The notes beneath the pieces are model-generated. The model saw only the letters and a program-made list of their open reading frames with translations, ran no database searches and was not told the origin of the DNA. From positions 248,001 through 312,000 of the forward strand of contig NZ_VIWU01000001.1 in NCBI RefSeq assembly GCF_007994075.1: a stretch of 64,000 nt of DNA, written 5' to 3'. The DNA comes from Pseudonocardia hierapolitana (lineage in GTDB: Bacteria > Actinomycetota > Actinomycetes > Mycobacteriales > Pseudonocardiaceae). The position numbers were made by a program, and so were the translations under genes. Below, piece after piece: positions 34,177-42,924 of the stretch. The stretch's first letter is position 1, and every line of letters starts with the position of its first letter.

Positions 34177-34806
34177 CTAAGGCGTCAGCAGGCCCCGCTG
34201 GTAGCCGGCGGCCACGGCGGACGCGCGGTCGCGCACCTCGAGCTTGGCGTAGATGTGCAGCAGGTGGGTCTTGACCGTCGCCTCGCTGATGAAGAGCCGC
34301 TGCGCCGTCTCCCGGTTGGTGGAGCCCGCCGCGACGAGCCGCAGCACCTCCAGCTCCCGCGCGGACAGTGTGGCCTGCGCCGGTCCGCGGACCTGGCCCA
34401 TGAGCCGGCCCGCCACCGCCGGTGACAGCACCGCCTCCCCGCGGTGGGCCGCTCGCACGGCGCGCAGCAACTCCTCACGCGGGGTGTCCTTCAGCAGGTA
34501 GCCGGTTGCGCCCGCCTCGATCGCCGGGAGGACGTCGCGGTCGGTGTCGTAGGTGGTGAGCACGAGCACCCGGGCGTCGGGCGCGACGCGGCGCAGCTCC
34601 CCGATCGCCTCGACGCCGCCCATGACCGGCATCCGCAGATCCATGAGCACGACGTCCACCGAGGTGGCCCGGACCCGCGCCAGCGCCTCCGCGCCGTGGC
34701 CCGCCTCGCCGACCACCTGCATGTCCGACTCCCCGTCGAGCACACCACGCAACCCGTCGCGAACGACGGGATGGTCGTCGACGATCAGCACCCTGATCGG
34801 GCCCAT
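34177..34806 (-). CDS. NarL/FixJ-family response regulator
   Basis: 209 residues. Receiver domain 1-120 with acidic pocket D10, D11, phosphoacceptor D56 (VVLMDLRMP), Thr in VLTTYD and Lys in LLKDTP. LuxR-type HTH at about 145-205 (LSARELEVLRLVAAGSTNRETAQRLFISEATVKTHLLHIYAKL). ATG 34806 overlaps the kinase stop (TGATG), so it is co-translated with its partner kinase. Targets unknown. Confidence 0.95.
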   Translation of the reverse strand: MGPIRVLIVDDHPVVRDGLRGVLDGESDMQVVGEAGHGAEALARVRATSVDVVLMDLRMPVMGGVEAIGELRRVAPDARVLVLTTYDTDRDVLPAIEAGATGYLLKDTPREELLRAVRAAHRGEAVLSPAVAGRLMGQVRGPAQATLSARELEVLRLVAAGSTNRETAQRLFISEATVKTHLLHIYAKLEVRDRASAVAAGYQRGLLTP

Positions 34807-36095
34807 CACCTCACCTCCGCCGGGATCGCCGGCACGCTCGCGCTCAGCGCCACGCCCTCGCCCGGCGCGCTCTCCACGCTGAAGGTGCCCGCCACCCGCC
34901 GCACCCGCTGCTCCATCGCCAGCAGCCCGAACCCGGAGCCGTCGCGCGCACCGGAGACGAACCCGCGCCCGTCGTCGCGGACGTCGAGCACCACCACGTC
35001 GTCCATGTAGGACAGCGTGAGCCCGACGCGGCCGGCGTCCGCGTGCTTGGCCACGTTGGCGAGCGCCTCCTGCGCCACCCGGAACAGGGTGACCTCCAGC
35101 TCCGGCAGCAGCGGGCGCGGATCGCCGGTGGTGTCGAGGATCAGCTCGACGCCGCTCCCCTCCGCCCACCGCTTCGCCATGTCGGCGATCGCGTCGGGCA
35201 GCTGCGCCTCCACGAGCTGCCGCGGGCCGAGCGCATCCACCGAACGGCGGGCCTCGGTGAGGCTCTCACGGGCGAGCGCGCGGGCGGTCTCGATGTGTCG
35301 GCGCCGCACCGCGGGATCGCCGTCGGCCACGCCTGCCGCTTCGAGCTGGGTCACGATGCCGGTGAGGCCCTGGGCGATCGTGTCGTGGATCTCCCGCGCC
35401 AGCCGGGCCCGCTCGTCGAGCATCCCGGCCTCCCGCGCCTGAGCGAGCAGCTGTGCGTGGAGGCTCGCGTTCTCGTCGAGGGCCTCCGACAGCCGCCGGT
35501 TCGTCGCGCCCAGCTCGTCGATGATCTCGCGCCGGCGCTGGTTCTGCTCCGACATGAACACGCCGAAGTAGGTGCCCCCGCCCCCGAGGAGCGCGTTGGC
35601 CACGGTGAGCACGCCCACGGCGGCCCCGAGCCCGGGCGTGAATTCGGCGAACCGGCCGCCGACCTGCGAGTAGGAGACGATCGCCGCGCCGATGACGACG
35701 GCGACGAAACGCCAGCGGCCGTGCAGGAACGTGAAGGCGTGGATGTAGACGGCGAGTACCTGGAACGCGAAGAGCGGCGAGGCGTGGACCAGCGCAGTCA
35801 TCAGCACGAGCAATCCGCCCATGTAGACGGCGCCGGCGACCGGGCGCTCCGCCCGCGGCGTGCTGCCCGCCGTGAAGACCGCGCACCACGTCGCCGTCAC
35901 CGGGACCAGCGCGCCGATGACCACCCACGGCCACGTCGGGCCTCCGGCAAGGAACGGTGGGGTGAGCGCGAGACCGATCGCCAAGCCGGCGTAGGGGGCG
36001 TAGCGGCCGATCGCGGTGTCGATGCGGTGCTCGACCGCGTCGAGCCGACGCGCCGTCTGCTCGGCGCCGGACGACACACCGGACGACGCGGTCAC
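34806..36095 (-). CDS. Sensor histidine kinase (HisKA_3 type)
   Basis: 429 residues. About five or six transmembrane helices in residues 35-165, a coiled coil near 175-215 (RREIIDELGATNRRLSEAL), the dimerisation-phosphoacceptor helix ERARLAREIHDTIAQGLTGIVTQLE, and a C-terminal ATPase domain with N-box FRVAQEALANVAKHADA and G-box VRDDGRGF. The sensory part is entirely in the membrane, so it probably senses an envelope or membrane stimulus. GTG at 36095. Partner is the adjacent response regulator. Confidence 0.92.
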   Translation of the reverse strand: MTASSGVSSGAEQTARRLDAVEHRIDTAIGRYAPYAGLAIGLALTPPFLAGGPTWPWVVIGALVPVTATWCAVFTAGSTPRAERPVAGAVYMGGLLVLMTALVHASPLFAFQVLAVYIHAFTFLHGRWRFVAVVIGAAIVSYSQVGGRFAEFTPGLGAAVGVLTVANALLGGGGTYFGVFMSEQNQRRREIIDELGATNRRLSEALDENASLHAQLLAQAREAGMLDERARLAREIHDTIAQGLTGIVTQLEAAGVADGDPAVRRRHIETARALARESLTEARRSVDALGPRQLVEAQLPDAIADMAKRWAEGSGVELILDTTGDPRPLLPELEVTLFRVAQEALANVAKHADAGRVGLTLSYMDDVVVLDVRDDGRGFVSGARDGSGFGLLAMEQRVRRVAGTFSVESAPGEGVALSASVPAIPAEVR

Positions 36096-36285
36096 CCCCC
36101 TGCTCCCACCGGCACACCGTAACCGCGGCTGCTCGGGGCGAGCGCAACCCCGCGATGCGCCCGCCCCTCGTTCCTCCGCACGTGATCCATGTTGCGCGAT
36201 GGGCCGGGCCGTGCGATCGACCGGAGCGCCACCACCGGATCCATCGATCGGTGGATGCCCGAGCGGCCGCGCTACCGTCGCCCAC

Positions 36286-37113
36286 GTGCCCGAAGGCGAC
36301 ACGGTCCACCTCACCGCGAAGCGGCTGCGTGCGGCGCTGTCCGGGCACCTGCTCCTGCGCGGCGAGCTACGGCACCCGCAGCTCGTCGAGCACGACCTCG
36401 CCGGTCGCACGGTGCTCGACGTCCGTTCCGTCGGCAAGCACCTGTTCACGCGGTTCGACGACGGCCGCAGCCTGCACAGCCACCTGCGCCTCGACGGTTC
36501 CTGGCACCTCTACCGCCCCGGCATGCCGTGGCAGCGGCCCGCCCACCAGGCCCGCGCCGTGCTGGAGACGGCCGAGCGCACCGCTGTCGGGTTCCTGCTG
36601 CACGACCTCGAGCTGCTGCCCACCGCCGAGGAGAGCCGGCTGGTCGGGCATCTGGGGCCCGACCTGCTCGATCCCGCGTGGAGCGACGACCACACCGCCG
36701 AGGCGCTGCGCCGGTTCACCGCCCGCGGGGCGTCCGAGCTCGGGCTCGTCCTGCTCGAGCAGCGGGTGATGGCCGGCGTGGGCAACCTCTACAAGAACGA
36801 GGTGTGCTTCCTGCTCGGGCTCTCGCCGTGGACGCTCGCGCGCGACGTCCCCGACCCGGCCGCCGCGGTCACCCTCGCCCGCGACCTGCTGCTCCGCAAC
36901 GCAGACCGCCCGGAGCAGTCCACCACCGGCGAGCTGGCCCGCGGCCGGCAGCACTGGGTGTACGACCGCGGCGGGCAACGCTGCCGCCGTTGCGGCACCC
37001 GCATCCGCACCGCGAAGCAGGGCGACGACGTCCACGCCCGCATGACGTGGTGGTGCCCCACCTGCCAACCCGGCCCCTCCCCCACCCGCGAGTCCGGCAA
37101 CCGGACACGGTGA
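36286..37113 (+). CDS. nei: Fpg/Nei-family DNA glycosylase
   Basis: 275 residues. After start-Met removal the N-terminus is PEGDTVH: catalytic Pro and Glu of bifunctional base-excision glycosylases, in the Nei (endonuclease VIII) form. VGKHLFTRF supplies the conserved Lys, GNLYKNEVCFL the H2TH region, and the C-terminal zinc finger has C-RRC (CRRCGTRIRTAKQ) and CPTC. Removes oxidised pyrimidines or ring-opened bases. GTG 36286. Its last codons are the first unit of a 22-bp repeat array that fills the gap to pspA. Confidence 0.92.
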   Translation: MPEGDTVHLTAKRLRAALSGHLLLRGELRHPQLVEHDLAGRTVLDVRSVGKHLFTRFDDGRSLHSHLRLDGSWHLYRPGMPWQRPAHQARAVLETAERTAVGFLLHDLELLPTAEESRLVGHLGPDLLDPAWSDDHTAEALRRFTARGASELGLVLLEQRVMAGVGNLYKNEVCFLLGLSPWTLARDVPDPAAAVTLARDLLLRNADRPEQSTTGELARGRQHWVYDRGGQRCRRCGTRIRTAKQGDDVHARMTWWCPTCQPGPSPTRESGNRTR

Positions 37114-37495
37114 GTCGGACACCCCCACACGGCGAGTCCGACATCCCATCCGGGCGAGTCCGACATTTCAGCACGGCGAGTCGTGCGAATCAGCACGCAG
37201 TGCAGCGTGCGTGCGGACAGCGAGTACGAGCGGGCGCCGGACTCGCCGCACCGGACGTCGGACTCGCCGCGTCAAGATGCTGGACTCGCCATGTCGAGAT
37301 GCTGGACTCGCCGCGTCGGACGTCGGACTCACCGTGCGGGATTGCAGGACTCGCCGTGCACGAATGCCCGACTCGCCGTGCATGAACGTCGGACTCGCCG
37401 TGCACGAATGCCCGACTCGCCGTGTGTGAACGTCGGACTCGCCGTGCACGAATGCCCGACTCGCCGTGTGTGAACGTCGGACTCGCCGTGCGGGG
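37087..37495. repeat. 22-bp tandem repeat array in two opposing orientations
   Basis: Left block: GGCGAGTC-like octamers start at 37087, 37109, 37131, 37153 and 37175, exactly 22 bp apart. Right block: the reverse complement GACTCGCC starts at 37240, 37261, 37283, 37305, 37326, 37348, 37370, 37392, 37414, 37436, 37458 and 37480, 21-22 bp apart. Right units share GACTCGCCGTG followed by 11 variable bases, and the last seven alternate between two variants, giving a 44-bp higher-order period. About 57 bp of less ordered sequence join the blocks. It lies between convergent nei and pspA. There are no spacers of the CRISPR kind. Not coding: the period shifts the frame. Confidence 0.88.
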
Positions 37496-37572
37496 TGGCG
37501 CGGTCGGGCGGGCTGGAGACGGCGACGCCGCCCGGTCCCTGGCGGGGCGGGCGGCGTCGGGGATCGTGCTGC

Positions 37573-38382
37573 TCAGGCGGTGCCGGGCTGCTGTTGCTTG
37601 TTGAGCTGCTGGGTGGGGGCGGCGGCCTGGTCGCCCGCGGTGACCTCGCCGGCCACGGGGGTGCCGTGCAGCGAGGCGCGGATCTGCTCCAGGCGGCTCG
37701 CGCCCGCCATGTCCACCGTGGACTGCTGGACCTCCAGCATGCGGCCCTGCACCGAGTTGGCCGCAAGGTCGGCCTGGCCGAGGGCGTTGGCGTAGCGACG
37801 CTCGATCTTGTCGCGGACCTCCTCCAGCGACGGGGTGCTCCCCGGCGCCGCGAGCTCGGTCATCTGCCGCAGGGACGCGGCCGCCTGCTCCTGCATCTTG
37901 GCCTGCTCCAGCTGGCTGAGCAGCTTGGTGCGTTCGGCGATCTTCTGCTGCAGCATCATCGAGTTGCGCTCGACGGCCTGCTTCGCCTGCCCGGCGGCCT
38001 GGATCGACTGGTCGTGCAGCGTCTTGAGGTCCTCGACGGACTGCTCGGCGGTGACCAGCTGGGTGGCGAACGCCTGCGCGGCCTGCTCGCGCTGCTGGGC
38101 GGTGGTCTCGTCGCCTGCGGCACGGGCCTGGTCGGCGAGCACGAGCGCCTGCCGAGCGGATGCCTGCAGCTTCTCGATCTCGCCGAGCTGCCGGTTGAGC
38201 TTCATCTCCAGCTGCCGCTGGTTGCCGATCACGGCCGCGGCCTGCTGGGACAGCGCCTGGTGCTGCCGCTGGGCCTCCTCGATGGCCTGCTGGATCTGGA
38301 CCTTCGGGTCGGCGTACTCGTCGACCTTGGACGAGAACAGCGCCATCAGGTACTTCCAGGCCTTCGTGAAACCGTTGGCCAT
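37573..38382 (-). CDS. pspA: Phage-shock protein A homologue (PspA/IM30)
   Basis: 269 residues, almost entirely alpha-helical. [38 protein letters not shown] is the amphipathic membrane-binding start of actinobacterial PspA (Rv2744c type), followed by long coiled coils rich in Gln, Ala and Glu and a Gln/Pro tail. Binds stressed inner membrane on the cytoplasmic side and maintains proton-motive force. ATG 38382 with GGAG upstream. Downstream of clgR by 282 bp; in mycobacteria ClgR activates pspA. The mycobacterial partners PspM/PspN are not adjacent here, where the 22-bp array follows. Confidence 0.93.
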   Translation of the reverse strand: MANGFTKAWKYLMALFSSKVDEYADPKVQIQQAIEEAQRQHQALSQQAAAVIGNQRQLEMKLNRQLGEIEKLQASARQALVLADQARAAGDETTAQQREQAAQAFATQLVTAEQSVEDLKTLHDQSIQAAGQAKQAVERNSMMLQQKIAERTKLLSQLEQAKMQEQAAASLRQMTELAAPGSTPSLEEVRDKIERRYANALGQADLAANSVQGRMLEVQQSTVDMAGASRLEQIRASLHGTPVAGEVTAGDQAAAPTQQLNKQQQPGTA

Positions 38383-38614
38383 CTGCTCCGCCCTCCGAGT
38401 GCGGCGCACTCGCCGCTGCCTGTCCGTTTCGTTCCGGCCACCCGGCCGACCTGCCGGATGCGCTGGGCCCCATCGTGGCACCGGATCGGTCCGGCTTCCA
38501 CTGATCGGCGACGATATCGGGGATCATCCGGAGGCCACCGTCGGGGCGACCCGGACCTCAGGCTACCGGGCCGGACGGCAAGGTGGGGCGACTCGACACC
38601 CGGTGGGCACACGT

Positions 38615-38642
38615 CGGGCGCCCGCCGTGGAGCGGGCGCCCG
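38615..38642. terminator. Strong hairpin downstream of clgR
   Basis: GGGCGCCCGC (38616-38625) and GCGGGCGCCC (38632-38641) are exact complements around a 6-nt loop, with one further C-G pair outside. It begins 23 nt after the clgR stop on the minus strand. It probably separates clgR from pspA transcription, or attenuates it. Confidence 0.7.
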
Positions 38643-38664
38643 GACGGAACGGGTGCTGGAATTC

Positions 38665-39093
38665 TCAGGCGGCGCGGACGGACGCCAGCGCGACGGGCTG
38701 CGACGGGACCGGCGTGGCGGGGCGCGGCGCCACCGGGGCGACGGGCGCGACCGGCGACATCGGCGTGAGCGGCCCCTCGTCGGCGGCGGTGGCCAGGCGC
38801 AGGTCCATGTGGCGAAGCCCGATCGGGCGGCGCAGCCGGGCGGCCTCGGCCGCGACGGTCTCGGCGGCGATGGCCTGCGCGGCCTCGGCGAGCAGGTCGC
38901 TGAGGGCGATGTCGAGGGCTTCGCAGATGGCGGCGAGCAGCTCGCTGGAAGGCTCCTTGCGCCCCCGCTCCACCTCGGAGAGGTAGCCGAGGCTCACCCG
39001 GGCGCGCCGTGACACGTCCCGCAACGTGCGTCTGCGTGCCGTGCGCACGCGCCGCAGGCTGCCGCCGATCGCCTCTCTCATCAGCACCGCCAT
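38665..39093 (-). CDS. clgR: ClgR-type transcriptional regulator
   Basis: 142 residues. Cro/CI-type HTH at about 8-65: [51 protein letters not shown], the ClgR signature. Activates clp protease, stress and psp genes in actinobacteria. The C-terminal 45 residues are Ala/Pro-rich with a run of PVA repeats and end in Ala-Ala, as in ClgR proteins that are ClpP substrates. ATG 39093 with GGAGG 6 nt upstream. Order pgsA, clgR, pspA matches mycobacteria; a cinA gene often found between pgsA and clgR in Streptomyces is absent. Confidence 0.93.
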   Translation of the reverse strand: MAVLMREAIGGSLRRVRTARRRTLRDVSRRARVSLGYLSEVERGRKEPSSELLAAICEALDIALSDLLAEAAQAIAAETVAAEAARLRRPIGLRHMDLRLATAADEGPLTPMSPVAPVAPVAPRPATPVPSQPVALASVRAA

Positions 39094-39231
39094 GCGACCC
39101 TCCTCATCGTCCGCCGGGCGCGGCCGCCCGCAACCCGGTGAGATCACCGTACCGACTCACGGCCCGTCGCGTCGCCGTGCTCGGGGGCGCGGCGCGTCCG
39201 CCCACGGCGAACACGACGGGCGACGGGCGGC

Positions 39232-39831
39232 TCAACCGGCTGCGGCGGCCGCCGCCCGCAGGCGCAACGCACGCAGCACGTAGTCCACACCGGTGCCGAC
39301 GGTGAGCGCGATCGCGAGGCCGAGCACGGCCCATCGCAGGGTCCAGACGACGCTGGTGGCGCCCAGCAGCTCGGGTAGCGGGAGCAGGTACAGCCCGATC
39401 GCGACGGCCTGGCACAGCGTCTTCGCCTTGCCGCCGCGGCTGGCCGGGATGATGCCGTGGCGCAGCACCCAGAACCGCAGCACGGTGATGCCCAGCTCCC
39501 GGCCCATGATCACGATCGTGACCCACCACGGCACCTGCCCCAGCACGGACAGGCCGATGAAGGCGGAGCCGGTGAGCGCCTTGTCGGCGATGGGGTCGGC
39601 GATCGTGCCGAACGCGGTGACGAGGCCGCGGCTGCGCGCCAGCTCACCGTCGAACCGGTCGGTGATCGCGGCGAGCACGAAGACGCCGGTGGCGGCCAGC
39701 CGCCAGCCGATGTCGACGCCGTCCTCGGTGAAGAGCACGACGAGGAAGACCGGGACCAGCAGCAGCCGGACACCCGTGAGGACGTTCGCGATGTTCAGCA
39801 GCGGCGGTGGGCTCGCCGGTGCAGAGCTCAC
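39232..39831 (-). CDS. pgsA: CDP-diacylglycerol-glycerol-3-phosphate 3-phosphatidyltransferase
   Basis: 199 residues with about six transmembrane helices. CDP-alcohol phosphotransferase motif D-x2-D-G-x2-A-R-x8-9-G-x3-D-x3-D appears as [12 protein letters not shown]...[11 protein letters not shown]. Makes phosphatidylglycerol phosphate. GTG at 39831 overlaps the rimO stop (GTGA), so the two are co-translated; the neighbourhood with clgR/pspA is widely conserved. In mycobacteria this paralogue (PgsA3) lies in the same context. Confidence 0.93.
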   Translation of the reverse strand: MSSAPASPPPLLNIANVLTGVRLLLVPVFLVVLFTEDGVDIGWRLAATGVFVLAAITDRFDGELARSRGLVTAFGTIADPIADKALTGSAFIGLSVLGQVPWWVTIVIMGRELGITVLRFWVLRHGIIPASRGGKAKTLCQAVAIGLYLLPLPELLGATSVVWTLRWAVLGLAIALTVGTGVDYVLRALRLRAAAAAAG

Positions 39832-41300
39832 CCCGACTCCCGAGCGCCCGCGGCGGCGAGCTCACTGCGCGCCAGCCGCTCCCGCGGCGACACGAGCAGG
39901 TCGGTGCCCTCCGTGCCGACGACGACGGCGCGTACGAGGTCCCCCACCTCGAGGCCGGAGCCGCGCTCGAGCACGCACTCGCCGTCGACCTCGGGGGCCT
40001 GGTGGTCGGCGCGGCCCGTGCACTCGAAGTCCTCGTCCTCCTCGGCCTCGACGAGCACGGTGACCTCGGTGCCGACGCGGTCCTCGGCGCGCTGGGCCAT
40101 CAGCTCCTCGACGAGCGAGGTGATGTGCTCGACCCGCCGGGCGATCTCCTCCGGCGGCAGCTTGCCGTCGTAGCCCGCGGCCTCGGTGCCGTCCTCGTCT
40201 GAGTAACCGAAGACGCCGACGGCGTCGAGCCGCGCCCCGACGAGGAACGCCTCCAGCTCGTCGAGGTCGGCTTGCGTCTCGCCGGGGAAGCCGACGATGA
40301 CGTTGCTGCGGATGCCGGCCTCGGGTGCGAGCGCGCGGATCCGCTCGCACAGCCCGAGGAAGTCCTCGCGCGAGCCGAACCGGCGCATCCGCCGCAGCAC
40401 CGCGGGGCTCGCGTGCTGGAAGGACAGGTCGAAGTACGGGGCGACACCCGGGGTGGTGGCGATGACCTCGAGCAGGTCCGGGCGCAGCTCCGCCGGCTGC
40501 AGGTACGACACGCGGACCCGGTCGATGCCGGGCACGTGGGTGAGCCGCGGCAGCAGCCGCGCGAGCGCGGTGGTCCCGCCGGGCAGGTCCTTGCCGTAGG
40601 ACGTGGAGTTCTCGCTGACCAGCACCAGCTCGCGCACGCCGTGCATGCCCAGCCACGCGGCCTCGGCGACGACGTCGTCCGGCTGCCGCGAGACGAACGC
40701 GCCGCGGAACGACGGGATCGCGCAGAACGCGCAGCGGCGGTCGCAGCCGGAGGCGAGCTTGAGCGGGGCGACCGGGGCGTCCGACAGCCGGGTGCGCGCC
40801 AGGTTCGGCACCCAGGCGTGGCCGGGGACGGCGATGTCGCCCGCGGCGGCGGGCCGCTCGACGGGGGAGATCGGCAGCAGCGTGCGTCGGTCGACCGGGA
40901 CGTGGGGGGCCGGGGCGTGGCCGCCGAGGACGTCGCCGAGCCACTCGGCGAGGTCCGGGTAGGCGTCGAACCCGAGCACGGCGTCGGCCTCGGGCAGGCT
41001 CTCGGCCAGCTCGGCGCCGTAGCGCTCGGCGAGGCAGCCGACGGCCACGACCTTCGCCCCGCGGGGGGCGGCCGCGTCGGACGCCGCGAGGAGCGTGTCG
41101 ATCGAGTCCTTCTTGGCCTGCTCGACGAATCCGCAGGTGTTCACGACGATGACGTCGGCGGTGCCGGAGTCGGCGTCCACCAGCTCCCACCCGCTGCCGG
41201 TGAGCCGGCCTGCGAGCTCCTCCGAGTCGACCTCGTTGCGGGCACAGCCGAGGGTGAGCAGGGCGGCACGCCGCGGGGTGACGGGTTCGGGCACGGGCAC
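39828..41300 (-). CDS. rimO: Ribosomal protein S12 methylthiotransferase RimO
   Basis: 490 residues. N-terminal methylthiotransferase domain with three cysteines ([31 protein letters not shown]), radical SAM core with CxxxCxxC ([17 protein letters not shown]), [11 protein letters not shown] region specific to RimO, and a C-terminal TRAM domain. Transfers a methylthio group to Asp of ribosomal protein S12. Start ATG 41300 (GTG possible) lies 36 bp from the divergent argA. Confidence 0.95.
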   Translation of the reverse strand: MPVPEPVTPRRAALLTLGCARNEVDSEELAGRLTGSGWELVDADSGTADVIVVNTCGFVEQAKKDSIDTLLAASDAAAPRGAKVVAVGCLAERYGAELAESLPEADAVLGFDAYPDLAEWLGDVLGGHAPAPHVPVDRRTLLPISPVERPAAAGDIAVPGHAWVPNLARTRLSDAPVAPLKLASGCDRRCAFCAIPSFRGAFVSRQPDDVVAEAAWLGMHGVRELVLVSENSTSYGKDLPGGTTALARLLPRLTHVPGIDRVRVSYLQPAELRPDLLEVIATTPGVAPYFDLSFQHASPAVLRRMRRFGSREDFLGLCERIRALAPEAGIRSNVIVGFPGETQADLDELEAFLVGARLDAVGVFGYSDEDGTEAAGYDGKLPPEEIARRVEHITSLVEELMAQRAEDRVGTEVTVLVEAEEDEDFECTGRADHQAPEVDGECVLERGSGLEVGDLVRAVVVGTEGTDLLVSPRERLARSELAAAGARESG

Positions 41301-41336
41301 CAGGGTATCCGGCGTGCCTCTCTAGGCTTGCGGGTC

Positions 41337-41888
41337 GTGGCGACACCACTCGTGCGGCGGGCACGCACCGCCGACGTCCGGACCATCAAGCAGCTCGTGG
41401 ACTCCTACGCCGGACGGGTGCTGCTCGCCAAGGAGATGATCACCCTCTACGAGGCCGTCCCGGAGTTCCTGGTGGCGGAGCTCGACGGCGAGGTGGTCGG
41501 CTGCGGTGCGCTGCACGTGCTGTGGGAGGACCTCGGCGAGATCCGCACGGTGGCGGTGCATCCACGCGTGCTCGGACACGGCGTCGGGCACGCGATCGTC
41601 GGCAAGTTGATCGAGGGTGCCCGCGAGCTGGGCCTGAAGCGCCTCTTCGTGCTCACCTTCGAGAAGCAGTTCTTCTCCCGCCACGGCTTCGAGGAGATCG
41701 ACGGCACGCCGGTGGAACCGGACGTGTTCGCCGCGATGCTGCGCTCCTACGACGCCGGTGTCGCCGAGTTCCTCGACCTGGCCCACGTCAAGCCGAACAC
41801 GCTCGGGAACGTCAGGATGCTGCTCCACCTGCGGGATGAACTACATCCTGACCTCCGGTCTGCTGGTAGCGCCGAAGCCCCGGGTTAA
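41337..41888 (+). CDS. argA: Amino-acid (glutamate) N-acetyltransferase, Rv2747-type ArgA
   Basis: 183 residues. GNAT domain with VRRARTADVRTIKQLVDSYAGR, VVGCGALHVLWEDLGEIRTVAVHPRVLGHGVGHAIVGKLI, VFLTFE-like LFVLTFEKQFFSRHGFEEI and EFLDLAHVKPNTLGN; this series is specific to the short ArgA family that starts arginine synthesis in mycobacteria. GTG 41337 by family alignment. It sits between ftsK-side genes and pgsA-clgR as in mycobacteria, although rimO intervenes. The sigma gene follows after 9 bp. Confidence 0.92.
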   Translation: MATPLVRRARTADVRTIKQLVDSYAGRVLLAKEMITLYEAVPEFLVAELDGEVVGCGALHVLWEDLGEIRTVAVHPRVLGHGVGHAIVGKLIEGARELGLKRLFVLTFEKQFFSRHGFEEIDGTPVEPDVFAAMLRSYDAGVAEFLDLAHVKPNTLGNVRMLLHLRDELHPDLRSAGSAEAPG

Positions 41889-41897
41889 CTTCGAACC

Positions 41898-42842
41898 ATG
41901 CTGGTCGGTGCGCATGAGGTCGAGGTGTTCGAGGGGGCCAGGGCGCGGTTGGAGGCAATCGCGTACCGCCTGCTGGGGTCGGCGAACGATGCCGAGGACG
42001 CGGTGCAGGACACGTTCCTGCGCTGGCAGTCCGCCGACCGGGAGCTCATCGAGACGCCCGAGGCGTGGCTGACGAAGGTGCTCACCAACATCTGCCTCAA
42101 CCGGCTCACTTCGGCGCGGGCCATGCGAGAGGCCTATGTGGGCCAATGGCTCCCCGAGCCGGTCTTCGCCGGGGACCGGATGCTCGGTCCGTCCGACACC
42201 GTCGAGCAGCGTGAATCGGTCTCGATCGCGATGCTCACGCTGATGGAGCGGCTCTCGGCCAAGGAACGCGTCGTGTACGTGCTGCGCGAGGCGTTCGGAT
42301 ACTCACACGGCGAGATCGCCGAGGTGCTCGACCTCACCGAGTCGAACTGTCAGCAGGTCTACCGGCGTGCCAAGCAGCACCTGGCCGCCGACCGGCGCCG
42401 GGTGGCGGTCGATGCGGCCGCCGCCCGCAAGATCGTCGAGGAGTTCCTCGCCGCGGCACTCAGCGGCAGGACCGACTCACTGGTGAAGATGCTGACCGAC
42501 GACGCGATCAGCGTGGGTGACGGTGGCGGCGTGGTCTTCTCGGTGCCTCGGCCGATCAACGGTGGCCTGCGGGTGGCGAGGTTCCTTCGCACGCTGTTCG
42601 AGCCCAGCGAGGCCAAGTGGGAGATGATCGGCGGTCGTCCCGACCTGTTCGCCGCGGTCGCCAATGGCGTACCCGCGCTGGTGATGGTGGTCGGCGACCG
42701 GGTCGTCGGAGTCTTCTCGCTGGACGTGACCGCCGACGGCATCGCGGCCGTCCACGCCCAGGCGAACCCCGGCAAGCTCGACCGCGCCACGCGCCAGTGG
42801 ACCGTGTCCGGACACGGGGAACCGCTCACCGGCACCTGGTGA
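41898..42842 (+). CDS. ECF41-type sigma factor with SnoaL-like C-terminal domain (SigJ-like)
   Basis: 314 residues. Sigma region 2 (ARARLEAIAYRLLGSANDAEDAVQDTFLRW), region 4 (LMERLSAKERVVYVLREAFGYSHGEIAEVLDLTESNCQQVYRRAKQHL), then a SnoaL-like fold (about 178-300) containing the ECF41 marker NPGKL. In this group the C-terminal domain replaces a separate anti-sigma factor and tunes activity. ATG 41898. It lies just before a flavin oxidoreductase gene, the typical ECF41 partner class, so that gene is the probable target. Confidence 0.93.
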   Translation: MLVGAHEVEVFEGARARLEAIAYRLLGSANDAEDAVQDTFLRWQSADRELIETPEAWLTKVLTNICLNRLTSARAMREAYVGQWLPEPVFAGDRMLGPSDTVEQRESVSIAMLTLMERLSAKERVVYVLREAFGYSHGEIAEVLDLTESNCQQVYRRAKQHLAADRRRVAVDAAAARKIVEEFLAAALSGRTDSLVKMLTDDAISVGDGGGVVFSVPRPINGGLRVARFLRTLFEPSEAKWEMIGGRPDLFAAVANGVPALVMVVGDRVVGVFSLDVTADGIAAVHAQANPGKLDRATRQWTVSGHGEPLTGTW

Positions 42843-42924
42843 TCCAGATCACATCGCACTGCTGTCAGGTTTCACGTCGCTGTCCGGTTCAGGAAGCGAA
42901 CACCGACCGGACAGGAGCGAGACC

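Noticed and set aside
37087..37495. CRISPR array
   Set aside because: The period is a constant 22 bp with no unique spacers, orientation flips midway, and no cas genes are in the window.
42863..42924. Firm ECF41 promoter in front of the oxidoreductase
   Set aside because: TGTCAGG is a partial -35 match but I cannot find a convincing -10 at the right distance, so it is only mentioned as weak.
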